A DNA stretch of 42,989 nucleotides from Oscillospiraceae bacterium. GTDB lineage: Bacteria; Bacillota; Clostridia; Oscillospirales; Acutalibacteraceae. The number at the start of each line of letters is the position of its first letter. Position 1 is the first letter of the stretch. The stretch covers positions 1 to 42,989 of the forward strand of contig CACYCR010000018.1 of NCBI GenBank assembly GCA_902772935.1, given 5' to 3'. A program made the translations under genes and the position numbers. This document shows positions 8,121 through 16,083 of the stretch, in pieces. A model generated the notes under the pieces. It was not told where the DNA came from. It made no database searches and saw only the letters and a program-made list of their open reading frames with translations.

Positions 8121-10109
8121 TTAAAATGTCACAGGCGGCAAATGCAGCGACGGGAACCCGGCACCCGATGTGTCCGGTTCTGCAGGGGGTTGCGGCGCCT
8201 GCGGCACAGCCGCTTCTGACGGTTGGGCCACGGGCGTTTCTTCTGCGACCGGTTGGGCCGCACGAATCTCAACCACCAGCTTTTTGTCTTCCGAAAGATC
8301 AAGCACGTCAATTTCACAGTCGCCATGGATCCCTTTTTCAATAAATACATATGGCAACAGATTCACAAGATATTCTTCCACGATGTTGCCGATGCCGCGC
8401 GCACCGTTTTCCAGGTTCGTGCTCACCCGTTGTAAAATCTTCTCCACATATGCGTCGGAGAAATGCAGTTGCACATGTTTCTCAACCGCAAGGTTATTCT
8501 TGACTTTACCCAACTGCAGATCGACGATCTGCCGGATCACTTGCGGATCCTTGATGTAATTGAAGACAATGATATTACTGCCGATGCGGTTCAGTATTTC
8601 TGGACGTCCGATATTGATAAAGAACTCCTTAATGGCCGCAGTGATCGTTTTACGCACCTGGGAATAATCCATGTCAATATCAATGTTGGAAACGCGTCTG
8701 CCGTCCGGCATTTCCCGCGTCACACCGAGATTGCTCGTGAAGATAATCAGAGACTCGGAAAAATATACCGTTTCACCGAAGGAGTCCGTCATCCGGCCGT
8801 CATCCAGAATCTGCAGGAACTTGTCCAGAATCGACGGATGCGCCTTGTCGATCTCATCAAACAGCAGCAGGTTGAACGGCTTTTCCTTCACCGCGTTGGT
8901 CAGCTGACCGCCCGCGCCGTAACCGACATATCCCGGCGGTGCGCCGAGAAGCTTCTGGTCGGCCTGCGGCTGCTGGTATTCACTCATGTCAAAACGTGTA
9001 ATGAAGTTCTCGTCACCGAACAAAAGCTCTGCAATGGCTTTTGCAAGTTCGGTCTTACCGGTGCCGGTCGGACCCGCTAAAAACAGGATGCCCTTCGGCC
9101 GCGAGCCGGAACTCTTCTGGATTCCCGTCAGACCGAGACTGGCGCGGCAGATGACCTCAGACGCCTGCCGAATAGCTTCGTCCTGGCCCTTCACGCGTCG
9201 CGTGAGCAACTCCCGGATATTCCGGATCTTTGAGGGGTCGATCTTGTCCCACTGGCTTTCTGTGACACCGTAACGGAAGAAATCGACTGCTTTCTTGCCG
9301 TCCTTGAGCTGGAAGTTCTTTTCGTGACACATATTGATAAAGCCGTACAAATCCGCGGTAGAAAAGCCTTCCGTCAGCTCCGCCAGTTTTTCAATTGCCT
9401 TTTCTTTCTCTTCCGGCGAAAGCGAGGCGTAATCGGAAAAAGCTTCCAGTTCACACTGGCCTTTAATCAGACTGCTGCGCAGACTTTTATCCATTTTTGT
9501 AATGGTGATCGTTTTGACATACGGGTTGTTCAGATAGAACCACGCCGGAAGATCGTTCGCCTTTTCAACGACAAAATACAGGCTGTTCATCAAGAAGTTT
9601 CCGCTCTCCTTGCTTGGCGCCATCGTCGCCTCACGGCTTGCCAGCAGCAGACGTGCAAACAGACCGGTCTCCGCTTCACTCAGCACATCGGCAGACGCCA
9701 GCGCAATGTTCGCAAGATCAAACACGATTGCCACGGAAACATCAATGTTCTTTACAGCGGTACGCATTGTCGCCGCCGCTTTCTCCATATCAGAGACTTC
9801 GGCACCCGTGCCTTCATCGCAACCGCCGCTTTTCGATGCGGGACAGATCTTGTAAAACAAATCAAGATCTTCCGCGCTGTCTTCGTTAAAAAAGCCGTCA
9901 ATGCGGTTATAGAAGACTACCACATCATAATGGATCTTCCGTTTCAGATAATCAAACAAAAAGTGATTCAGCGAAGCGCGCACGGAGCAGCTTTGATCTT
10001 CTTCATTGATCCAGACCTGCTGGTCGTGAATATTTCCTTCCAGAATGAATCCACTTTTGATATTCTGGAACACATCCAGATCGGTTTTCCATTTCGGCCA
10101 TTCAAGCAT
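8121..10109 (-). CDS. ClpB-type AAA+ ATPase with degenerate first AAA module
   Basis: 662 aa. The C-terminal half is a canonical Clp/Hsp100 D2 module: Walker A GPTGTGKT (346-353), pore loop GYVGYG (393-398), Walker B LLLFDEID (414-421), sensor region IIFTSNLG, arginine-finger region GRPEILNRIG, then the D2-small domain. The N-terminal half (1-280) looks like a decayed AAA module. It has no P-loop but keeps VVVFYNRIDGF and VAIVFDLAN strand-like segments and an AAA lid (LTEGFSTADLYGFI, about 246-258). The tail (about 630-662) is Pro/Ala rich and disordered. GGAGGG precedes the start and it overlaps the FHA gene by 8 bases. As last gene of the cluster it probably disassembles or recycles a complex, as ClpV does in type VI secretion, or remodels cargo; that role is inferred. 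Confidence 0.85.
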   Translation of the reverse strand: MLEWPKWKTDLDVFQNIKSGFILEGNIHDQQVWINEEDQSCSVRASLNHFLFDYLKRKIHYDVVVFYNRIDGFFNEDSAEDLDLFYKICPASKSGGCDEGTGAEVSDMEKAAATMRTAVKNIDVSVAIVFDLANIALASADVLSEAETGLFARLLLASREATMAPSKESGNFLMNSLYFVVEKANDLPAWFYLNNPYVKTITITKMDKSLRSSLIKGQCELEAFSDYASLSPEEKEKAIEKLAELTEGFSTADLYGFINMCHEKNFQLKDGKKAVDFFRYGVTESQWDKIDPSKIRNIRELLTRRVKGQDEAIRQASEVICRASLGLTGIQKSSGSRPKGILFLAGPTGTGKTELAKAIAELLFGDENFITRFDMSEYQQPQADQKLLGAPPGYVGYGAGGQLTNAVKEKPFNLLLFDEIDKAHPSILDKFLQILDDGRMTDSFGETVYFSESLIIFTSNLGVTREMPDGRRVSNIDIDMDYSQVRKTITAAIKEFFINIGRPEILNRIGSNIIVFNYIKDPQVIRQIVDLQLGKVKNNLAVEKHVQLHFSDAYVEKILQRVSTNLENGARGIGNIVEEYLVNLLPYVFIEKGIHGDCEIDVLDLSEDKKLVVEIRAAQPVAEETPVAQPSEAAVPQAPQPPAEPDTSGAGFPSLHLPPVTF

Positions 10110-10686
10110 CGGCGGTGCCCTCCTCGATTACAAACTTCAGTTTCGCTTGACTTGCCAGCCGAAGCACACTGCCGCTTGTCAGCGGTACCGGTGTTTCCTT
10201 CTGCACACGCACTTCGTTCAGATATGTGCCAAACCGACTGCGATCCTCCAGAATTGCAAACACACCGGACGCGCTTGGCGTAATAACACAGTGCTCACGT
10301 CCAACATCTCTGAAGGAAATCAGGTAATCTTTGGCAAGGCCCAGACGTCCGACAATCGCCTCGCCCGTGATCTGATATTTATGTCCGGCCGGTGTGGTCA
10401 GATAATAACGCAGCACGCGCTGCGCCTGCATATCGTCCAACAGGCTGTCTGCCGTGTTTTCCGCTTCCTCCATCGGCGGTTCCTCCACCGGCTGCGCCAC
10501 AGCTTCCGGCTGTGGATCCTGCGGATGAACCTTTGCGTTCGGATCAATAAACTCCGGCTGTCCTTCATAAGGCTCCTCGGAGCGTCCGAACAGCGGGCGT
10601 CCGTCTCTTTGACAGTACAACGGGCTGCCGCCTGCTTTTTCGTAAACATTCAGATATCCGCACACGCATCGTTTGCAATACGCCAT
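10102..10686 (-). CDS. FHA domain protein with N-terminal zinc-ribbon-like segment
   Basis: 194 aa. N-terminal Cys cluster (C4, C7, C9, C25) resembles half of a zinc ribbon. A Pro/Glu-rich linker (about 36-88) leads to an FHA domain (about 90-186). FHA hallmarks: IVGR (111-114), GREH (129-132) and RFGTYLN (151-157). The phosphothreonine-contacting Ser of the usual SxxH is Gly here and the Gly after Asn157 is Glu, so binding may be altered. FHA domains bind phosphothreonine peptides. The obvious candidate ligand is the Thr-x-Phe array of the kinase two genes upstream. AGGAGG precedes the start; 1-base overlap upstream and 8-base overlap downstream suggest coupled translation. Confidence 0.85.
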   Translation of the reverse strand: MAYCKRCVCGYLNVYEKAGGSPLYCQRDGRPLFGRSEEPYEGQPEFIDPNAKVHPQDPQPEAVAQPVEEPPMEEAENTADSLLDDMQAQRVLRYYLTTPAGHKYQITGEAIVGRLGLAKDYLISFRDVGREHCVITPSASGVFAILEDRSRFGTYLNEVRVQKETPVPLTSGSVLRLASQAKLKFVIEEGTADA

Positions 10687-11876
10687 TATACTGCACCTCC
10701 TATGGCACGAGATTTTCCTTTCTTGCCGGCAATCATGCGGCGTTTACGCATCCGGTCTGCTGCCGTTTCTTTTTTGTCCTGTGCTTTCGGCAGCGCAACT
10801 TTTTCTCTGGATACGCCGACATGATCTGTCTCGGCTGTCACAGAAATAACATACCCTTTTTCCCGCATACGCTCAATCAGCATTCTGCGCTTTGCGCAAA
10901 GAGACGTCTTATGCGCCTTCGCCTGTTCGCTCGGCGTATCACTTTCGGTCATCTCAAGCACAAACCCGTGTTCCGACATGTTGACAAAAATAGCGTAGTC
11001 GTCGTTGCCGGGCTCCGTAAACAGCTGTCCCTGCAGCCGCTCCAGTTCCACGTCAGCACCGACCTGCAGTCCGAGTTCTTCCATGGTTTCCCGCAGTGCT
11101 GCGCCGGCGCCGGCACGATAGCGGCTTGTGACTTCTTCGCTCATAGCCTGCGTGATTGCCTGTTCCAATGCGGCGTTCGAAGAAAAGTGCCTCGGCTGCT
11201 CGTGCCGCATCGCACAGACCGCGCAATACGCCGCCCAAAGAGCTTCATCGAGGGCCTGCGTTGTTTCGCAGCTGCGCTGCAGGTAGGTAAAACGCTCTTT
11301 CAAAATATTCTCAAAGGTTTCGAGAGTGACAGATTTGTCGTCCATCAGCTGATTCATCAGCGTAATGAAATTGTTGACGTCTTGTTTTTGCATGGAAGGA
11401 GCGCTCAGCGTCATCAGTTTTTTGGTGTAGGCACTGGCAAGCTTCATCTTTTGATACTCCGTGCTGTTGCGTGCATTGGCAACAGAAAGCACGCTCGAAA
11501 AATCGATGGCCACATAAATGATCTTGCCGCTTTGCGCATCTACCTCTGAAAAGACAAGTTCGTCCTCATTGAAGCCGCTGACCATTGTGCTGTGATACAA
11601 AGTTGTGATGCCCTGAAAGTGCGAGACTTCCGTGGCGTCGACGTGATGATCTTCAGCGGAAAGTGCCGCGGAGAGCATTTGCGCAACATCACCCATTTCG
11701 CCGGTCATCTCCTGCACGAACTGATCTACACGGCGACGAACGCTGTCAAGCGCTGCGATCTCTCGGTCCCGTTCCTCCCGGATTTCCCGCATCCGTTCCA
11801 CGCCTTCGACCACGCTCATCACTGCGCCGGCAATCAGTGCAACAGGGACCTCCACCGCATATGCGCCGCTGCTCAT
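10686..11876 (-). CDS. Unknown cluster protein with N-terminal hydrophobic/coiled segment
   Basis: 396 aa, family not recognised. The N-terminus has a short hydrophobic run (about 8-24, VEVPVALIAGAVMSVVEGV) followed by a charged helix (about 25-70), which could tether it to a membrane or partner. The middle (about 85-215) mixes strands and helices. The C-terminal part (about 230-340) includes LYG-free, AALRETMEELGLQVGADVE and a strand pair ending ISVTAETDHVGV. The tail (about 360-396) is Lys/Arg rich (RMRKRRMIAGKKGKSR). AGGAGG precedes the ATG. It sits between kinase (4-base ATGA overlap) and FHA gene (1-base overlap), so it is presumably stoichiometric with both. Confidence 0.7.
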   Translation of the reverse strand: MSSGAYAVEVPVALIAGAVMSVVEGVERMREIREERDREIAALDSVRRRVDQFVQEMTGEMGDVAQMLSAALSAEDHHVDATEVSHFQGITTLYHSTMVSGFNEDELVFSEVDAQSGKIIYVAIDFSSVLSVANARNSTEYQKMKLASAYTKKLMTLSAPSMQKQDVNNFITLMNQLMDDKSVTLETFENILKERFTYLQRSCETTQALDEALWAAYCAVCAMRHEQPRHFSSNAALEQAITQAMSEEVTSRYRAGAGAALRETMEELGLQVGADVELERLQGQLFTEPGNDDYAIFVNMSEHGFVLEMTESDTPSEQAKAHKTSLCAKRRMLIERMREKGYVISVTAETDHVGVSREKVALPKAQDKKETAADRMRKRRMIAGKKGKSRAIGGAV

Positions 11877-13708
11877 GCTTCGTCCTCCTTCGCGCGAAGC
11901 ATTGCAATTGCCAGATCTCCCATACCCTGAGAGTACAACCAGGCAAAGAATGCCTCATCTTCTGTAATTTTTTCCACGGTTTCCAAATCGGAAGCAGCAA
12001 CCATGGTTCGCAGTGCATCCACGCCGCCGCATCCGTTATATTCTTTTTGAGCGGAAAACACATAGCTGAAAACACGCATTTTGAATGCGTCCGAGACATC
12101 CCGCAGTCCAAGAATCTCGTCCAACATTCGTTTCATGTCGTCCGGATAACCGAGCTGTTCCAGATAATAACGGAACAAGCCGGTAAGCAGGATCTCTTTC
12201 ACATCCGCATCGTCACTTTCGATGATCTTCTGAACGAACGCAGATGCGTCGCCGTAATTTTTCTCTCTGTAAACGATGTCGCTATCCTTGGAAAGAAGAT
12301 AAATTGTCTTGAAGACTGCCGCGTCCAAATCGTTTTCCGCAACAATTTTGCGGACCTTTTCAGACAGCGCCGGACTGCCGCTTGCCTTGTCCAGAAAATT
12401 ATAGAAGTTCGTGTCCGTCAGTTTCATGCCGGCTTGCTGCCAATGCTGTTTCATCTGCTGCACGAGTTCAGGGATAGACGAAACTTCTATACTTTGTCCG
12501 TCAAAGATGCCAAACCAAAGCCGGACATTCCCCTGCGGCTGCTTTTTGGTGAAGACGCTTTCATCTTTCTTCACCTGTACAAAGGAGCCCTTGTACCAGT
12601 TTCGGACATCAAGGTAACTATAACGCAGTTTTTCGTCGCTGACCAGCAGTCCCTCCAGCAACATCTTGATTCTGGTGTCCAGTTCTGCCGGAATCTGAAT
12701 ACCTTTCATCCAGCTTTCCGCAATGGCACTCGATGACATTCCGCTGAAGTAGGATCGTCCGGTCGCAAGATAGTAAACAACCAGACCCAACGAACCGTAG
12801 TCAAACGCCGGGGTACGCTTCGTACGGTTTACGACGCCTATGGTCGGCGGTGCAAACTCCGGCGTTCCGCAAGCTAAATCAAGGCTGTAGTTTTCGCCGT
12901 TCATCGCAGCACTGATGCCAAAATCACCAATCAGAAGCCGCTCGCCGTCATCGGAAAGAAAGATGTTCGCCGGCTTGATGTCGCCGTGGATCATGTTCCA
13001 TCCGCCGAGCGTATGCAGGGCATGAAGACCTTCATTCAGTTGATTGACATATTCTGTCAGTTTTCTGGTCTCAACTTTTCCGATGGACTCGATGGTCCCT
13101 TTCTTATAAAATGCGTAAACCTCATAGGGTTTGCGCTGATAGGTTCCGTAATCTTGCAGCGACGCCACATAAGGACAATCCAGGTTCTTCAAAAGCTCCA
13201 ACTGCGACGGCGATACTTCTGCCGCGCGTTGATACAGCTTCAGCGCATACTGCTGTCCGCTTTTCCGGGCAAGATAAACCGTGGATTCTTTTCCGTGATC
13301 CGAGATCAGGCCGATGATCATATAGTCGTCGATCATGGTTCCCTGCTCAACGCCCTGTTTTTCCTGCGTCTGCGCTGCTGCATTCGCTTCTCCGAGGAAC
13401 TGCGTTTCGTCGGCCCCGCCTTCGGCTGTCGGCATAAACACTGTCTCGCCGATGGCTTCTTCCGTCGTCGGCATAAACACCGTCTCGCCGATGGCTTCTT
13501 CCGCTGTTGGCGTAAATACCGTCTCGCCGATGGCTTCTTCCGCTGTTGGCATAAACACCGTCTCGCCGATGGTATCCGCGTCGTTTGCGGCTACAGATGC
13601 GAATGGAGCCGTATCATCCTGCAGCGAAAGCTGCGGCGCGTGTTCCATCGTGTCGGCTGCGGGTTCGTCTTCTGTTCTATCTTTTTTGAATTCATTAAAA
13701 TCTTGCAT
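11873..13708 (-). CDS. Ser/Thr protein kinase with N-terminal phosphoacceptor-like repeat array
   Basis: 611 aa. Kinase domain about 127-380: degenerate glycine loop (133-147), ATP-binding Lys157 (YALKLY), catalytic HGDIKPAN (241-248, Gly in place of the usual Arg of HRD), DFG (262-264) and GTPEFAPP (281-288). All core catalytic residues are present. The N-terminal 105 residues are acidic and disordered and hold five Thr-x-Phe motifs (T50, T63, T76, T89, T102) spaced exactly 13 residues apart, mostly GETVFMPT. The C-terminal region (about 385-611) is helical, without PASTA or transmembrane segments, so the kinase is cytosolic. It probably autophosphorylates the repeat and recruits the cluster's FHA protein (inference). 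Confidence 0.88.
   Translation of the reverse strand: MQDFNEFKKDRTEDEPAADTMEHAPQLSLQDDTAPFASVAANDADTIGETVFMPTAEEAIGETVFTPTAEEAIGETVFMPTTEEAIGETVFMPTAEGGADETQFLGEANAAAQTQEKQGVEQGTMIDDYMIIGLISDHGKESTVYLARKSGQQYALKLYQRAAEVSPSQLELLKNLDCPYVASLQDYGTYQRKPYEVYAFYKKGTIESIGKVETRKLTEYVNQLNEGLHALHTLGGWNMIHGDIKPANIFLSDDGERLLIGDFGISAAMNGENYSLDLACGTPEFAPPTIGVVNRTKRTPAFDYGSLGLVVYYLATGRSYFSGMSSSAIAESWMKGIQIPAELDTRIKMLLEGLLVSDEKLRYSYLDVRNWYKGSFVQVKKDESVFTKKQPQGNVRLWFGIFDGQSIEVSSIPELVQQMKQHWQQAGMKLTDTNFYNFLDKASGSPALSEKVRKIVAENDLDAAVFKTIYLLSKDSDIVYREKNYGDASAFVQKIIESDDADVKEILLTGLFRYYLEQLGYPDDMKRMLDEILGLRDVSDAFKMRVFSYVFSAQKEYNGCGGVDALRTMVAASDLETVEKITEDEAFFAWLYSQGMGDLAIAMLRAKEDEA
13431..13571 (-). repeat. 39-bp direct repeats inside the kinase gene
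   Basis: Three full units (13431-13469, 13470-13508, 13509-13547) and a partial fourth, about 90% or more identical, encode the 13-residue AIGETVFMPTAEE repeat. Near-identity at DNA level points to recent expansion or homogenisation. There are no spacers between units, so it is not a CRISPR array. Confidence 0.95.
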
Positions 13709-13740
13709 CCGTCATTCTCCTTTTCACTTCCCACGTATTT

Positions 13741-14286
13741 TTAAAGGATCCCGATCATCAGGCTGAACGTCTCCTTATATTCAAAGATTTGAAGCGTCCG
13801 TTCACAGTGCTCCATATACGCATATTTTTCCGGATCTCTGAATACATGGATTCGCTGATTGGAAGAGCCACGCAGCCCTTTTCCGTCATTCAGCTTTTCC
13901 ACATATTCTCCGTCGACCAAAACAGCAATCCGCCCCAGGATCTCTTGCAGAACCGTCGGTATCTCTGCCTGCAGAGCTTCCATCGTGTATCCCGTATAGA
14001 TAATGATATCGTTCGTCACTTCAGCAGACAGCAGACGAACAGTCTCCAGAAGCGCCTGCGGCTGATCGAACGGTTCTCCGCCGGAAATTGTGATGCCTTC
14101 GACGGGTTCACAGTTTTGCACGGCTCGCAAAATCTGCTCCGGCGTCATCTCTCGTCCGCTGTCGGGGTCGCGCAACTCCGGAGACATGCAGCCGGGGCAC
14201 TGTCTGCGGCATCCGACCGTCCAGATGCCGACGCGCTTCCCGGGACCGAGCGCAGTCACCGGATAACAAATCCGCTTAATTCTCAT
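13741..14286 (-). CDS. Single-domain radical SAM (4Fe-4S) activating-enzyme-like protein
   Basis: 181 aa. Cluster-binding CRRQCPGC (C26, C30, C33: CxxxCxxC) and SAM-binding SGGEP (68-72) place it in the small radical-SAM group that includes NrdG, the activator of anaerobic ribonucleotide reductase. No nrdD or other glycyl-radical partner is in the window, so a cluster-specific job is more likely. There are no accessory Fe-S (SPASM) cysteines at the C-terminus. Translation is probably coupled: the ATG overlaps the TGA of the upstream gene (TGATG) and no strong ribosome binding site is seen. Confidence 0.85.
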   Translation of the reverse strand: MRIKRICYPVTALGPGKRVGIWTVGCRRQCPGCMSPELRDPDSGREMTPEQILRAVQNCEPVEGITISGGEPFDQPQALLETVRLLSAEVTNDIIIYTGYTMEALQAEIPTVLQEILGRIAVLVDGEYVEKLNDGKGLRGSSNQRIHVFRDPEKYAYMEHCERTLQIFEYKETFSLMIGIL

Positions 14287-15362
14287 CAGATCGACTCATT
14301 AATGCCCGGTGTACTCAGCGAAAGCTGGGATTCGTTGAACGGAATCCGGAAGTGTCCCTCACAGGCAGCCGCGGCTTTTCCGCAGATCGGACATCTGCCG
14401 GATTCCTTTCGGGCTTTCACCGTCTGATTCATGAAATACCGGTTCAACGCTCTGACGATATCGTTCGGGTCAATTACACAGTGCTTTTGTTCAAGGACAC
14501 GTGGCAGCAGTTCGAGCAGATCCAGATTGTTATAATCCAGAGACAGATTGTCGAATGCGCGGTCATCCAGGCGTGTCACCACGCCGCTTGTGCCGCTGAG
14601 CAAGGCCGCGCCCTTCGCCGCCGACAAGGTCGTGAATTGGCCGACGCCGGAGCAAAGTTCGTTGTGGCCTTCCTTCGGGAAGAACAAAAACGGCGCTTTC
14701 TGAATGTGATCCTGCTGCAGCTGCAGAAGATTCGGTTTGGTATATTGCAGAACAAAGCCCGCATACTGTACCACATTTCCGCCGCCGAAGGTCTGTCTGC
14801 AGATGGACCAGGCACACGGTTTTTCCCGGCGCTTCAGGCCGTTCAGTACGGAAGAAACGCCCGCATTGACGCTGCGCAGCATATCCGGACCGCTTTGTTC
14901 GGGATCGAAGCGAAACTCCGAAACCATATCCGCGCCATAGAGCACGGCAACATAATAGCAAAACAAATTGACAAACTCAGTGAGAAATGCCTTCAGCACC
15001 TGGTTATCCCGCTTGGAAATCACATATAGCGTCTGCGGATCCACCCGGAAGGAATGAATAAATTGTGTTGTCTCTTCCCGCAGTTTTTCAGCGTGCTCAA
15101 TAACATAGGTCATGTTGGCCATGGTGTTTTCATAATCGCCGCTGTGTGTCATACCCTTTTCCAACGTCGTGGCACCAAGCGTATACAGCTCATTGCCCCG
15201 ATCGCCAACGAAAAGAGAATTATTCAAAAGGTCCCGCAGGCTCGCGTATTCTTTGATTTGCGAAAATGCCGATTGATACAGCGCCGCCAGCGCATCCCGT
15301 TCGTTGCCTTCTGCACCCGCAAGCAGGGCGTCCAGCAGCATTACCGTTCGTTTACTGCTCAT
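14286..15362 (-). CDS. Unknown cluster protein with C-terminal Cys/His cluster
   Basis: 358 aa, family not recognised. Mostly helical N-terminal half (about 1-180), then a segment with NVVQYAGFVLQYTK (about 205-218). Near the end, CPICGK plus a later Cys and His (ACEGH) form a zinc-ribbon-like or metal-binding knuckle about 20 residues from the C-terminus. The last residues contain a Ser/Thr-rich stretch (SQLSLSTPG). The start at 15362 is chosen for GGGGAGGAG just upstream; an in-frame start 60 bases further up lacks a site. The end overlaps the radical-SAM gene start by 1 base, and metal-cluster partners next to each other may be functionally linked. Confidence 0.65.
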   Translation of the reverse strand: MSSKRTVMLLDALLAGAEGNERDALAALYQSAFSQIKEYASLRDLLNNSLFVGDRGNELYTLGATTLEKGMTHSGDYENTMANMTYVIEHAEKLREETTQFIHSFRVDPQTLYVISKRDNQVLKAFLTEFVNLFCYYVAVLYGADMVSEFRFDPEQSGPDMLRSVNAGVSSVLNGLKRREKPCAWSICRQTFGGGNVVQYAGFVLQYTKPNLLQLQQDHIQKAPFLFFPKEGHNELCSGVGQFTTLSAAKGAALLSGTSGVVTRLDDRAFDNLSLDYNNLDLLELLPRVLEQKHCVIDPNDIVRALNRYFMNQTVKARKESGRCPICGKAAAACEGHFRIPFNESQLSLSTPGINESI

Positions 15363-15378
15363 ATCTCTTCTCCTCCCC

Positions 15379-16083
15379 TTAATCAAAGCATTCGCACAAG
15401 CAGCTGAGAATACCACCGACAACCGTCAGGATACCGCCGAAAATAATGGCAATAACACCGCCGACCGTTTTCGTACCTTCCCATGCGGCCTCCCGGCGCG
15501 CACGTCTTTTCTTTGCATTTTGTTCGTCTTCGATCTGCTGTTTTTTGATCCTTTTCCATTCTTCCAGACGCTTGTTATAGGCGTTGATTTCCTGCTGCAT
15601 TTTTTCGGCAACACTGCGATATCCGAGATTGCCCGTATCCAGCTCGCACGCCCGCGCAAAGCAATCTGCAACCTTTTCCACCGCTGTCGGCGGCGTATAC
15701 GCCATTGTTTTGAGCAAGAAAGCGCCCTGCAGATAGTAGCGTTCCGCCGATTCAGGCATTTTGGAAAGCAAGGCGGAAACCGCACGCGCCGAAGACTGCG
15801 GCAACTGGCCTTTGCTCTTCGCAAGAATATCCTCCACACCGCCGGCAGGCGCAGTTTGCGGTGTTGTCCCGCAGATGGCGTCATAGGACAACGGCACGGA
15901 CTCTGCTCTTGCCGCAAGCTCCAGTGCTTCAATTTTCTCCCGTGCAAGATCCCGCACCTGCGGATCACGCGAGTTTTTGTAGACATTCAAGTATAATGCA
16001 TAATACTCGTTGCAAACGCGCGTTATCTCGGTCTGATCCGCAGCCGAGGAGATATGCAGCATTTCCCTAAGCGATAGTGTCAT
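15379..16083 (-). CDS. Cluster protein with J-domain-like N-terminus and C-terminal membrane tail
   Basis: 234 aa. The N-terminus (about 1-60, beginning TLSLREMLHISSAADQTEI and a helix with NEYYALYLNVYKNS) resembles a J-domain in layout but lacks the HPD motif, so it would not stimulate a DnaK. The middle (about 90-165) has TPR-like helix pairs (SAERYYLQGAFLL, AVEKVADCFARACELD). A basic coiled stretch (KRLEEWKRIKKQQ) leads to a Gly-rich hydrophobic helix (about 205-228) and the tail CLCECFD. It is probably tail-anchored with the bulk in the cytosol. The start at 16083 follows a GGGGG site; the 16067-16083 overlap with the DUF5685 gene suggests coupling. Confidence 0.65.
   Translation of the reverse strand: MTLSLREMLHISSAADQTEITRVCNEYYALYLNVYKNSRDPQVRDLAREKIEALELAARAESVPLSYDAICGTTPQTAPAGGVEDILAKSKGQLPQSSARAVSALLSKMPESAERYYLQGAFLLKTMAYTPPTAVEKVADCFARACELDTGNLGYRSVAEKMQQEINAYNKRLEEWKRIKKQQIEDEQNAKKRRARREAAWEGTKTVGGVIAIIFGGILTVVGGILSCLCECFD

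Noticed and set aside
13431..13571. CRISPR array
   Set aside because: The 39-bp units are contiguous without spacers and encode an in-frame 13-residue repeat.
8121..13708. Type VI secretion system
   Set aside because: Kinase, FHA and Clp-type ATPase are reminiscent, but no sheath, Hcp, VgrG, baseplate or TssJLM genes are present in the window.
13741..14286. True NrdG (anaerobic ribonucleotide reductase activator)
   Set aside because: No nrdD nearby and the gene is embedded by overlapping stops and starts in the toxin-export cluster.
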